This document shows, piece after piece, positions 10,402 through 21,700 of a DNA stretch of 64,000 nt. The DNA is from Turritopsis dohrnii (taxonomy: Eukaryota; Cnidaria; Hydrozoa; Anthoathecata; Oceaniidae): assembly GCA_027922465.2 (NCBI GenBank), contig BQMF02000117.1:434001-498000 (forward strand). The letters are read 5' to 3'. The notes under the pieces are model-generated. The model made no database searches and had not been told where the DNA came from. It was given only the letters and a program-made list of their open reading frames with translations. Position 1 is the stretch's first letter. Every line of letters begins with the position of its first letter. The position numbers and the translations under genes are program-made.

Positions 10402-11611
10402 TATATATTGTATGATTTTGCAAGAAGATTTTGTATGCAGCATGTGTAGTAAAAGAAAATTGTTTTGTATTTTTGTAGTTGTACCATGATTGTACCAGCT
10501 GTTATTTGTGTGTTCTGCTGGAGGGCAGTATATATATGTCACAAATATTTTCGGCTGGTCATTTATATATATAGTATATGCCAAGACATTGACTGGTTGC
10601 CAGCCATGCAGACACAGCGTATTAAATTACCTGTGAAGGTGCATTGTGTGCTACTCAAAGCTGTCTTAATAAATGATATTCTGTATTTGTTGGAATGCAT
10701 TTATTATCAAGCAATGGATGCACTATTATGTTTACAAATCCTTAAACATAACTTGGAAAGTTGTCTATTCATGCAATTATTTTAATGAATTCTCTATATG
10801 GAATCCTTGTAAAGTGTCTGAACTTATTTATAGTCTTGCCACTATTTTTAAGTTTCGTCACTTATTTTTGTCTCATCTATTATCATCTGTGTCTCTCCAT
10901 GGACAGCATTTTCTTCCTTTTTTACAATATTTTTAATATTGTCACTTATTCTTAATCTATATTCGGAATTCATGTGTGTTGACTTTTGATCTCTGGGTGA
11001 TCATAATGTGGTCTGCATGAAATTATATACTCAAAAATACCTTTTTTAAAGAGTTGGTAACTTCTTTTGACTATAATAGAAACTTTTTTACTTTTTTATT
11101 CAAAATCAGATTTGCATTATTTCAAAATTCAGAAACCATATTTTAGAAAGAAATCATATTTTATTTTTTTAGGAAAAGATCTCCTTAGATAGTATGGAGA
11201 AGACCGTACATAAAGTCATTTTTTTAAAATTAAATTTATGTACCCAGGTACTAATAAGACAAGCATTTGAGTGAATGCTTTGTGGCTTTAATTTCTTTGA
11301 TAAAGATTTTATATGTTAAATTAAGTTTCGTTCCGGTGATACTGGTATATGCACTCAATTTTGAGAGGACACTTGTTAACTGGAATAATGCTCTCAAATT
11401 CCTATTTTGACGTTATTTGAGCAAAAATGTTATAATGTGCCCCTATAGAAAGTTTGTTAACTAAGTGATTAAGTGGAAGGAATTATAACAGCAGTAGTTG
11501 TAGCATAAACATTAATAAAAACTGAATAAGAAACAATTAAGATTTCTTAATGTACTTATGCCTGTTACGAAATAACTTTCATTACGTCCTGTTTAAAGAG
11601 ACAACTTTCTT
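10402..11611. other. No gene recognised
   Basis: AT-rich DNA. The frames here are low-complexity and hydrophobic without domain signals or matched splice sites. Confidence 0.45.
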
Positions 11612-12390
11612 TAGATCACAGTTATCAAGTTTTCATGGCAGTTAATGGTACAGACAGGAAGAGCTGTGGAAGCTTCAAGAATCCTTGTCATACCCTGAGA
11701 TATGCATGTCTGCAACACTTGAAATCAAACGGCATGGCGATAATCTTGAATGAAAATGGTGGAAAACACATGAGGAATGAAACAATTGCTTTATCAGGAA
11801 CCATCAATAACAGAGGTATAGAGAAAAATGGCTGTCATCCGTGAATGTTAATCTAATGCACAACGAAAGTAATCCAGAAGCAGTTACCATCATAATTACA
11901 AAGTGCTTTATCCAATCCATGACAAATCAAACATTTCTGTCCGTAAATTCTACATATCATGCGAAGCTTTTCATCCACCGTAGTACATTCCTTTCCAGTG
12001 GAATTACCATGGCAGGTCATTACTTCAGCCCTTACAGAAATGTCACTTTAAAAACAAATGATAACCCCACCAAGATCATCCATGCTGATACATTTGTTTT
12101 CAGTGGATGTCAGTTCAATAATCAGTTGAAAGATTACATGCCACAAGCTCAAAAAGTGAAAGTTCTTGAAATAAATGATGATACAGGATTTTAAAGGTCA
12201 TATTGACGTTAGAGATTCCAGCATCATTCACATAAATATTCGAGATATTTTTTACAAGTTTGTTTGAAAGAAATTAAAATTTTTAACGGATCATCGGATA
12301 GTGATGGCATTTACAGATAATGGGAAGTCAGTGACGCTCTCGAACATCTTAATAAAAGAAACAGGAGCTGATTTTCTGAAGATACAGACG
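11612..12390 (+). pseudogene. Broken beta-helix (pectin-lyase-fold) type extracellular domain
   Basis: An acceptor-like TTTCTTTAG precedes a frame with NGTDRKSCGSFKNPCHTL, the CGxFxxPCxTLxxA opening of right-handed beta-helix domains found, from memory, in large cnidarian surface proteins. The frame stops near 11,844. The domain continues in another frame from about 11,841 (MHNESNPEAVTI, then FVFSGCQF) to a stop at 12,194. Further pieces follow to about 12,390 (GKSVTLSNILIKETGADFL). At least two frame breaks and no good introns make a decayed gene copy the best reading. Confidence 0.5.
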
Positions 12391-14791
12391 TAACATCAGT
12401 ATCAGCAGGACTGAGATCGTTAATCAGTGAATAGTGTATCATTTATGTATGCTATAATAAGCCAAAGTTCAGACAATGCTGAATGATGGTTAATTTGAAT
12501 TTTGAGAAATGTAATAATAATAAGTTATATGTTTTAAAAGTCTTACTTATTTTGGGATTGCTAAAAAGATTTCTTTATGGCGCAAGAAAGACTTTTGGGT
12601 TATGATCTTTTGCCAATCTCGGCAGCGAGATTTTTTTGTGTCTCTGCTCTTCATTGAAAGGCACTGAACCGTCGCAACTATCAAACAAAATTATTGGCAT
12701 GGTTTGGGGAAATTTACTCTGTTAGATAAATATTGCCACAAATTCTAAAAAGTTTTTCCAGGCAATCGTCGTGAGACAGTTTGTCGACCATATTTATTGA
12801 CCAAAGTCTTCTTACATTAATAATGTCTTGTAACTTTCTATATAAAAATGTTTGCAGTAATCAGTTGTTATTGTATTTATGAATCCTTTTTCGTCTGCAA
12901 AACTTCAGAACTGAAAGAACGAGTAACTATTACTTACTGAAAATTTATGAAATTGGAAAAGCAAAATATATAGAAACTAAGCTAACTGAGCATTAATGCG
13001 TCATTTAAACAGAATTCGGGATTATTGTTGACTATGAGACTGTACTTTAATGGTACTACAGTGGACTCTTGCGATATAACGAACCCCGATGTAGTGCCCT
13101 CTCGATTTAACGAAAACAATTTTTCGCCCCTCAAACCCCAAAAAAACGCGATATAACGAACTCTACATTCTAGTGTCCACCAACGCGCCAAAACATAAGC
13201 GCAAAAAAAAGATTCGCGCGTGGATGGACACCTTAACGCAAATAACTAACGCAAAAAAAATTAGGCGCGCGCAAATTTCTAACGCCAAAATTTTGGTTAT
13301 AACCACAAGTAAGAAATGAAAACTTTTTCATTTCTTATGTTTGGTTATAACGAAAAAATATTCAGAAGTCAAAGAAATGCCGATGATCTTTAGCATGTGG
13401 TGCTATTCAATAACAAAAAATCTATTGTGATAGGGGAATGCGTTTAAGATATATTTAAAACTCATGGAAATGCGCGATAAAATAATGCTATAGAGCGCCA
13501 AAAACGATAAAAATAAAACATGGTAAGAACAAAAAGTAATTAAAAGTAAAATAATTGAATTAGTCCTCCCTATTCGAAACTCTCATTTTATTAAAAAGTC
13601 TTGTTGCATCCATACACTTCTTGGTCCTTGTAAATATCCTGTACCCAGAAAGCCCGCTTTTTATAAGCATTTGTTCTTCGACAACGTCTTTTTCGTAGCA
13701 ACATTACTAGCAAAATATTAACTGCTATGTTTCTCTATTGATCGTTTCAATTGGACACGTTTGCATTTAGTTTTTGCGCCAGACATTGTGGCGCTGGCGA
13801 TAAATTTAATGTCTTATTATTTGCGTTTATCATAAACGCTTTGGTGAAGCTTTGGTGGACACTCAGCTTACAAAATGCTACAAAAATACCAAAAACAAGT
13901 TTGCATCGTGCAGATTGAACTTTATGATTCAGAATATACATCAAACTGATGCAATATGTCATCGATTTACACACTCTGAACCTTTTTATTTATTAAACTT
14001 CGGATTCTTAATCTACAAGTTAAACATAGACGTAGTATTAACCTTCATGTTGAAAAAGTAAACTTGAGCTTACCCCGCAACCAATTTTCCACTGTGTACA
14101 ATAAAATACTAGATATTCAAGAAATAACTCTAAAATCCCTCAAAAACGCCTTAAAGTTACAGTCTTCTCCATCATCCATCGTGGCCCAGTCCTATGGAGG
14201 AACAATATTTTGCAAAATGCAGAAAAGTTCTAGTTATGTTGTTCGTTTGTTTTTCATTTTTATATTTGTTTTTTTTCATTTCTATGGCTTGCACACATAT
14301 GTTTTCCTTTTGTTTGTAAATATTTCTCCCCAGATAGGTATTTTGTTTTCATGTTATATTATTATAATACTATATTGAAAAAGAAAACTAGTTGCTGTTG
14401 CATGGGTATCCCGTTCGATGTCAACGATTTCTTTTTGGGTTTTTTGTTTTTACACCCTTCTTGTTTATGGGACGAAAAAGAAAGATGAACAGATCGTTTT
14501 TGTGACTGATTGGTATCCAAATATCAGTACACTACCATCTGTTCTGAGAAAAAGTCGACATGTAAATTGAAAACAACCCAGATCTACAACAGATATTTGA
14601 AGCTCCCCCGATTGTTGCATTCAGACGTGGGCGGGCAGACCACCAAATCGAAGATCACACAGGGAACATATTTTCGCGATTTTGTGCAGAAATCGCGAAA
14701 ATTAGGACACTCAAAAATTAGTAGCATAAAGGAATTTTGAATGTTGGTTAAACTTCGTCAGGGTGGTTTATTTTTAATTTAATTGTGTTAG
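12391..14791. other. Intergenic; old Tigger-like fragment and short hairpin
   Basis: Near 13,060-13,175 a CAGTGGACTCTTGCGATATA edge with two TATAACGAAC repeats resembles pogo/Tigger TIR sequence, but only one end is seen. A stem of about 22 bp around TAAGAAATGAAAA lies at about 13,293-13,350. No supported gene. Confidence 0.4.
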
Positions 14792-14956
14792 CAGAGGCGT
14801 AGCCAGAGGTCAGTCAAAATTTGTGGAGGAGAGTTAAGTCATTTAGGATAGAAAAGGAAAGCGTGCAAGTAACCTAATCGACACTTAAGACTGAAAAGAA
14901 ATATCATAATGTTGAACTCCTCCAGGTTTTTTTGACTGACCCTAACTACGCCTCTG
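14792..14956. mobile_element. 165-bp hAT5-like MITE, copy A
   Basis: Starts CAGAGGCGTAGCCAGAGGTC and ends with the near reverse complement (CTAACTACGCCTCTG). GTTAG is duplicated on both sides (14,787-14,791 and 14,957-14,961). CAG-starting TIRs with 5-bp duplications fit the hAT5-type group. Copies of identical length lie at 45,877 (diverged), 49,959 and 61,811. Confidence 0.85.
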
Positions 14957-15775
14957 GTTAGCTACTTTCTTCAGGGCTAAACTCCTCGAAAATGTACTTT
15001 CAAAGTTGCACAGTGGGTAATATCTTTCATGTCCAGTTTATACAAAATCCTCCCTGAATGTAATATGTACTTCAGATACCTCCTTACGGAGAATAAAAGT
15101 TGAGGAAAAGTCAACAAATTTTTTGCAAGTGACTAAATTTTCACCACTTTCTTTCCGATGATATAAGGTACTAATAAACATGAATTTCTGTTGTTATGCA
15201 TGTTATAAGCAAGGCAACTGGCCAGATCACAAAAGAATCTTGTTGGATGCTTGTTGATGATGGAACAACAACTCAACATTAGTGGACTAGAAATGAATCT
15301 CACTCACATCCAATCATAGAGATTCAAAATATCAATATTTGCGATAATAAGAAGAGGCAAAATTGTCTCGTTAATAAGCAATGAGAGATAAAACATTATG
15401 GAGGGTTCAAATTGGCTCTTGCTTAAGTTTAGTTTAGCCCATGAATATTAAATTGTGATAAAAAGTAATAGAAAGGATGGTTCAAGCGTGGCCATTGAAT
15501 GAATCACATTAGTTTTTCTCTCCTCCTGGGTTGTTATTATGCAGAAATACCACGAGTATACGAAGTTGCATTCAAATTTTATCCCGCGTTGTGAAACTTT
15601 GTTTGGGTTGGTCTCGATGTCTCAAAATCTTGTAAACATTCAAGTTTTGCAAATCAGATGATTTCATCAAGGCAGCTCTAGCGACAGAAAACAACAAATC
15701 TGGAAAACATTATACAGAACGCATGCCATTTGTTGAAGTTGAAGATAGTAGTACAACTGAACTATTAGAAGAAAA
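14957..15775. promoter_or_regulatory. 5' flank of WDR27
   Basis: The WDR27 promoter and 5' UTR should lie in or before this stretch. No TATA box or recognisable regulatory element was identified, and an upstream non-coding exon cannot be excluded. Confidence 0.3.
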
Positions 15776-18700
15776 ATGAATGTTACATGCTTGAAAACTA
15801 TATCATCACCTGGAAAGTTAGTGCTTCGTGAAACCCCAGTTACTTCGCATCAAAACTCGCTTTTCTTCCCTTCTTTTTCGAATCCGTTGGAAGTGTTATT
15901 TTGTTCGAGTGAAGAGGACAGTCAGGTAATATGCTATTATATACTGTATCAAAGTGCAAGAGCAGTGCAAAAGTCTCGCAAATTCTGTTGTTGGACCCAT
16001 CAGCACGTACATACATCTAAAGCAAGAAAATGCTAATTGCGTTTGCACTCAGCCATATAAAAGCGATGCCTGTCCACCATTCCCTGACAAACCTGAAATA
16101 GAGGAAAACCTGAAAATTTATAGTGTATAGTTCCTGGAGAAATAAATTTCTGACCACGATATATATTTTACACTTATTATAGTATCTTATTTAGATCTAT
16201 AAGTTTGTGTTGGGTGTCATACATAAACAGTTGGAGAGACTGAAGGCAGGTCATACAGAAAATGGTAGTGAAATAAACACTGACGTTTATTATTCATTTA
16301 TTATTCATTCTATTTATAGTATAGCCGCAAATATATATACATTAGTTTGATATTTCAAAATTTGCAACTTATAAGGCAGCCCTCTGTTGTAATTTTACGG
16401 CGGTATTCAGCTTTTGGCATCATGAAGCCTCGTAAATCAAACTTACGGCAGTAAAATTTTGCTGACAGTGTTTTTTCTATAACTAAGAAGATAAATATTG
16501 AATAATCATTACTTTAATAAGTCCTTTCACAATGGCATTATTTTGCTGTCAGTCTTTTTTCCTAGGTTAAAATGTATAAAAACAAAACTTTCAGTATAAG
16601 AGAGAGCAGAACAATTTTCTATTGAGGTGGTTAGTGGGCGAGCATAAATTTTTTTATTGTGCCCCTTTAGAAAATCAAAAGAGACAAAAACAGAACTGCA
16701 CTTATCTCCTTGGGTATTTTCCATTTATACCATGAATGTTTATCAATTTGTTAACCTCATATGCCAATTCTTGTAGCCTACCACCTTGTCAGCTCACGAA
16801 GAACCAATCCAAGCACTGTGTGTTAGCAATAATCCTGAGAAATTGCTGTTAGCATCAGCATGCAAGCAATCTATTAACATTTGGAAAATTGGAGAAGGAA
16901 CATCTGGTAAGTATGACCACATAAAGCTCAATAGTGGTTCTGCTGTTAATTGAAATAATTCATCTACTAGCACCCTGGGTAAAAATGTTTACTGTGCCTA
17001 AATGATGGTGTCAGATTCCTTTCTTCTCTTTGTTGCAAGAGTTGAGGAAAAATTAAATCACAGAATCGTGACTCAAAAGTGTACACATGTTGTAGAGCTC
17101 TAAAAACTGAGCAAAAATACACAGGATTGTTGTGCAACAATCAACTGTTACTGATATCAAAGACACAGGCTTATCCCTGCCCCCACCCCGAAAAACTGAA
17201 TCTTCCATCAATCCATGGCCTGTATCAGGGTTATCCCTATTGGTTCCCCGGATATTCCCTCCAAAATGAAGTGTTCCATTGGGGATGCAATGCAATAGTC
17301 CCACATGATAATAGAAAAACCCTGACAACAAGCCATATGCTACTTTACTAATCATGAAAAAGTGTCTCTTGCCTCTAAATGGTTTTACGCACACCTTAAA
17401 AAGATCATTTTGCTTTGACCAACTGTTTCTGAGATATTGTTGATAAAAAATTTATATGACGTCACAGCCGCATCACCAAAATAATTAGTTCCTAATTTTT
17501 CGTCACCTCATTGCCTGTATTGCAGACCCCAAAAACTGTCAGTTATCCCCATTGGTTCCTGAGATATTCCCCCAAAAATGTTGCATTCGATTGGGGGTGC
17601 CAATGAACTGGTTCTCCCGTGATAATAAAAATAACTAAATATATATTTTGTGTGAAATTATGGTGGTAAATTCACTTTATGCCTCTGCGAGGTTTTATGC
17701 GGTCATAAGAAGAAACTTGACTGTAAATTTAAAAAAAAAAATTTATCACTCTCTCTAAAATAAATGTGTTACATTTGATTATTTATTACAGTGTTCTCAT
17801 TTTAAGGGGTACACTCACCCCTTTATCTTTTTCGTGGAATGTGATGTCTTTGCAAAGCCATTTTATGCAATCTGTTTGTTGTTTTTATTGGCCACCTTCA
17901 ATATGAGCAAAACAAGTTCTGGCTTTAAGTACAAAATGTGTTTATTTATGACATACCAGTAGCCAAATACATTGTTTTCTGTAGAATGTTTTATCCCAAT
18001 AGCAATCTTACACTTTGTAAAATGAGATGTCTGGATGTTTCATTATAATAATTTTCTCTTGAGATTTTAAATTTCCTCATGTTCTTATTGGGAAAGACCT
18101 TGGTGAAGTAACATACTTGAGCTTTTCACCTGATGATGTATACGTCGCTGCTTGCATTTACGACGAAGTATGGGTCATTGAAGCATTGGTAAATGTGCTT
18201 TGAAATTTCTTACTTTAGTGTTTTTCAAACAAAAACATTGGTAGTCGGGTAAAGATCATGGTTGGAAGTTCAAAATTTATAGTGATTTAATTTTTATACC
18301 AAAATTTGGAGGATTATTTTTTTCATTTTTGTGTTATAAAAAAGAATAATCTGGCTTCCTACTGAATGATATTTTCTTCTTTTTTCGTGATTTGCTTGAT
18401 TCAAAATAAGATTCAAAAATTCTTTGTATAAACATTGACTTGTAAAATGGTAGTAATTTTAATTTATTCAATGTTTTTGTTTGTATTTTTCATTTCATTT
18501 TATAACTAAATTCTATAGAAGCTATGAGTTTTCATTAGTTTTGTGTTCATCTAATTTAGACAAGCAAGCTGGCAGCTCAATTTTCAGGTCATACAGGGCT
18601 TGTTACGCATGTGGAATTTTGTCCTGCTGATCCTAATTTGCTGGTGACTTTATCAGAAGATAAAACTTATGGCGTATGCTTTTATTTCACACATCATATT

Positions 18701-21700
18701 CTTGTTAAACTATGCATGAATGAAATTTTGGATTTTTCAAACCTTCCTAGATGATAACAATTGAAATTAATGATCCCTCTATAATCTGAAACATTATTAA
18801 AATATTTGCAAATGGAAAACTTTGCTTTTGAATGATGGACCTGTAATTCACAAACAGAATCCCTCATATTGTTTTGTTTCCAATGTAGCATCTACCATTA
18901 TATAAAGCATAATAAAAAGCAAATTGAGATTCACAGATTTCAACAAAATTCTTCTTAAAAATATGAACATTATTATGATAGAATTATTCATCATGTATTT
19001 TCCAGTAATTAATTGAGAATGAAGTCAATGCTGAATAACTTTATCTAATTTGAATGTGAAAATGCTAACCAATTAAAAACTAAAGAAACTGTGGGTCTGC
19101 ATATTACTGGAAAAGCTTCAAAAATTAGTTCTAGGCCCATTATGACTTTTGACTTGATAAATTAATATCATAACAATATTCCCAGACTACGCAAGTTCTC
19201 TGGAGCTATAGATGTATAAGAGCCATTCTATAAAAACTGCAACATTTGCCAGATTAGATGGTATTTCAAAATATCGATCATCCGAAAAAGTATTGAAAAT
19301 GACTTTAAAAGTTGTTTCGACCCCCAAAGTTTTCAAAAAATTCAAATTGCAGCATAAAGGGTGCAATGTACCTCATTTTTTATTAATAAAAATTTAAATC
19401 TTGCTTGGAGAGCAATCCAAACTTCCTGATTGACGGTTTGGGCTTCATTTCCAGTTTTTCAATTATTTCAAACCACATCTTTCACAATCAAAACTTCTTC
19501 CTCTTGAGCAGAAAACAACTTGACAAAACTATGTTATTCATTACTGAAAACTGTAACGTATGTTACCTTAGCGCTCAAGAAAAGCTTTGGTATAAAATAT
19601 AGAAGTTTTTATTGTAAATTAGTGAAATGAGCTTAATTGTAGGGTGGAAAATTGTATTAGACGAGTTCATTTGGCGATGTTTCAGTACTCTCAATTTTAT
19701 GGTATCCCTTTCCTTCTTTTACTTCCTTCCTTGAAAGGTCTTTCACTTTGAAGTAATTTTGTTTCTGATTAAAAGCCTCCACTCAACAAACATATGCACC
19801 CGCATGAGTGGTTAAAGGTCTGCACACATCATTCATTAGATAACTAAAAGTAATGAACGTGGTTGCCAAACTGAATAGAACAAAAATAATAACATATTTG
19901 GAATTTTTAGTCGCTTTTGATTGGTTCAAATTGTTTTAATTACATCATTATTTTTCGTTTGCTGTTGCTTGGTAGTAGACCCTTTATTTACTTACTACTT
20001 CAAACCATCCCTTGCCTTTTCCCTTTCTCTGTATTCTCTTTGCATCTGGGCTCTGCTTTTCCCATTCTAAAGAAAGTTAAACAATCAGACCATGTCAAAT
20101 ATTTCATCGAAAGTGTTTTGTAATATTTGTTACGATTTTGTCGTTATTCAAGTCGATAAAAGAATGAACACTGAACGTGTTTTTTAGAAAAGTTACTTTA
20201 GCAATGTATTTAATTAACAATGCTTATAGTCCATAAATGATTCTATGATTTAATTCACATAAGAAACACTAGCCAAGTATCTTCAATGTGATGCCTCCAA
20301 CTTATTAAAAGTTTGTGGATACTTCATGTACTTAGAAATCATGAATTGAAACCATACACCTTTCTTTCTTTCAATCTCATTGGAAGTTATTTTCTAGTGT
20401 AATGTGATATAACGTAATAATACGTTAATGTACCAGGTGAGTCAAAAAAAGTACCGGTATTTCACCAAAAATAGATTTCGGTTGAGTAATCATAATTATT
20501 TAAAGGGTAGTTATTTTTATTTCTGAATAGAGGAATCCTTTACCTATATTTTGGTGTATCACTTTTCTATGGTTGCGTAGAAAAAAAGTTATGGACAAAA
20601 AACTGGAAGTGATCCTTATAAAAATCTTTGAAAAATGGACAAAAAAAATGCTGCAACTCCGTACAACAAAGAGTTTGGGTTTGCATCCAGTTTGCTAGGG
20701 TAAATATTACTAAAGAGGTGGTTAGACGAATTGTGTCTTTTCTTACAATCCCCATAGCCTTTTCATTAACATTAATGAATTTAATCAAACCACGCAGGAA
20801 TATTTTTTTCGGCTTTTTTGTCCATTTTTCAAAGATTTTTACAAGCACTGCTTCCAGTTATTTTTCTACTCAACCAAATCAAAAGAACTAGCCGCCAAGG
20901 CGGCGGCGCTCGCCGCCCATGTGACCTGCTCTGTGTCACCCCCAAGACCCCAATAAACCTATTATATTATTTAAACCTATTACTTCCTTAAAAACGGCTC
21001 GCACAACTTGTGTTCAGCCAAAGGCAGATTCAAAATCAAATATCAAGTATCAGTTTAAACAATGGTTCCAAAAAACCCAAATTTCATGATGTGCTATTTA
21101 CTCTTTAAAACAAATCGTTTTGCACTTTAACAATACACTCAAAACGTAGAGAGAGAGAACTTCAACTTATTATTAGCTTTTTTTTAAAAAAGGTTACGCG
21201 CTCTAACATGGGTGCTATCAAAAGTAGGGGGGAAATGGTTTCTCTTCTTAAAAAGATCACGAGAGGAGAAAGAAAGGCACGTGCTAAATGAATGAAGTGA
21301 ATAAAAAAACATGTTCGATCAGAAGCGCATAACAATTAAAAAAGAATTAAAATTATAAAAAGAAAAGCAAAAGAATATTTTGTTTCATGATACTCTTTTT
21401 TTACCTATCAGTTTTTAAACATTTTGATTGCTGGAAAAATAAGTTCACCTGTCTCAGACAGTCATGCAAGCGTTAGGATACACTGGCAAACCAAACATGC
21501 TACCACGTTCTGCCAGTGCTGCTTTTTGTCCAAAATGTTTAATCAGTTAGTTTCTTTGTATTTAGTTGATGTATTGTTTTCAAAGCCAAGTCAACGTGGT
21601 CCTTGGAATATAAAACTAACAATAATAATAAAAAGAAAATGTTATTCCTATTGGTTCACCAGCCAAAAAAGTCACGTTCGATTGTGGTTGCAATGTATTT

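Noticed and set aside
10465..10955. Overlapping hydrophobic plus-strand frames
   Set aside because: Low-complexity AT-rich sequence, several overlapping frames, no domain or splice support.
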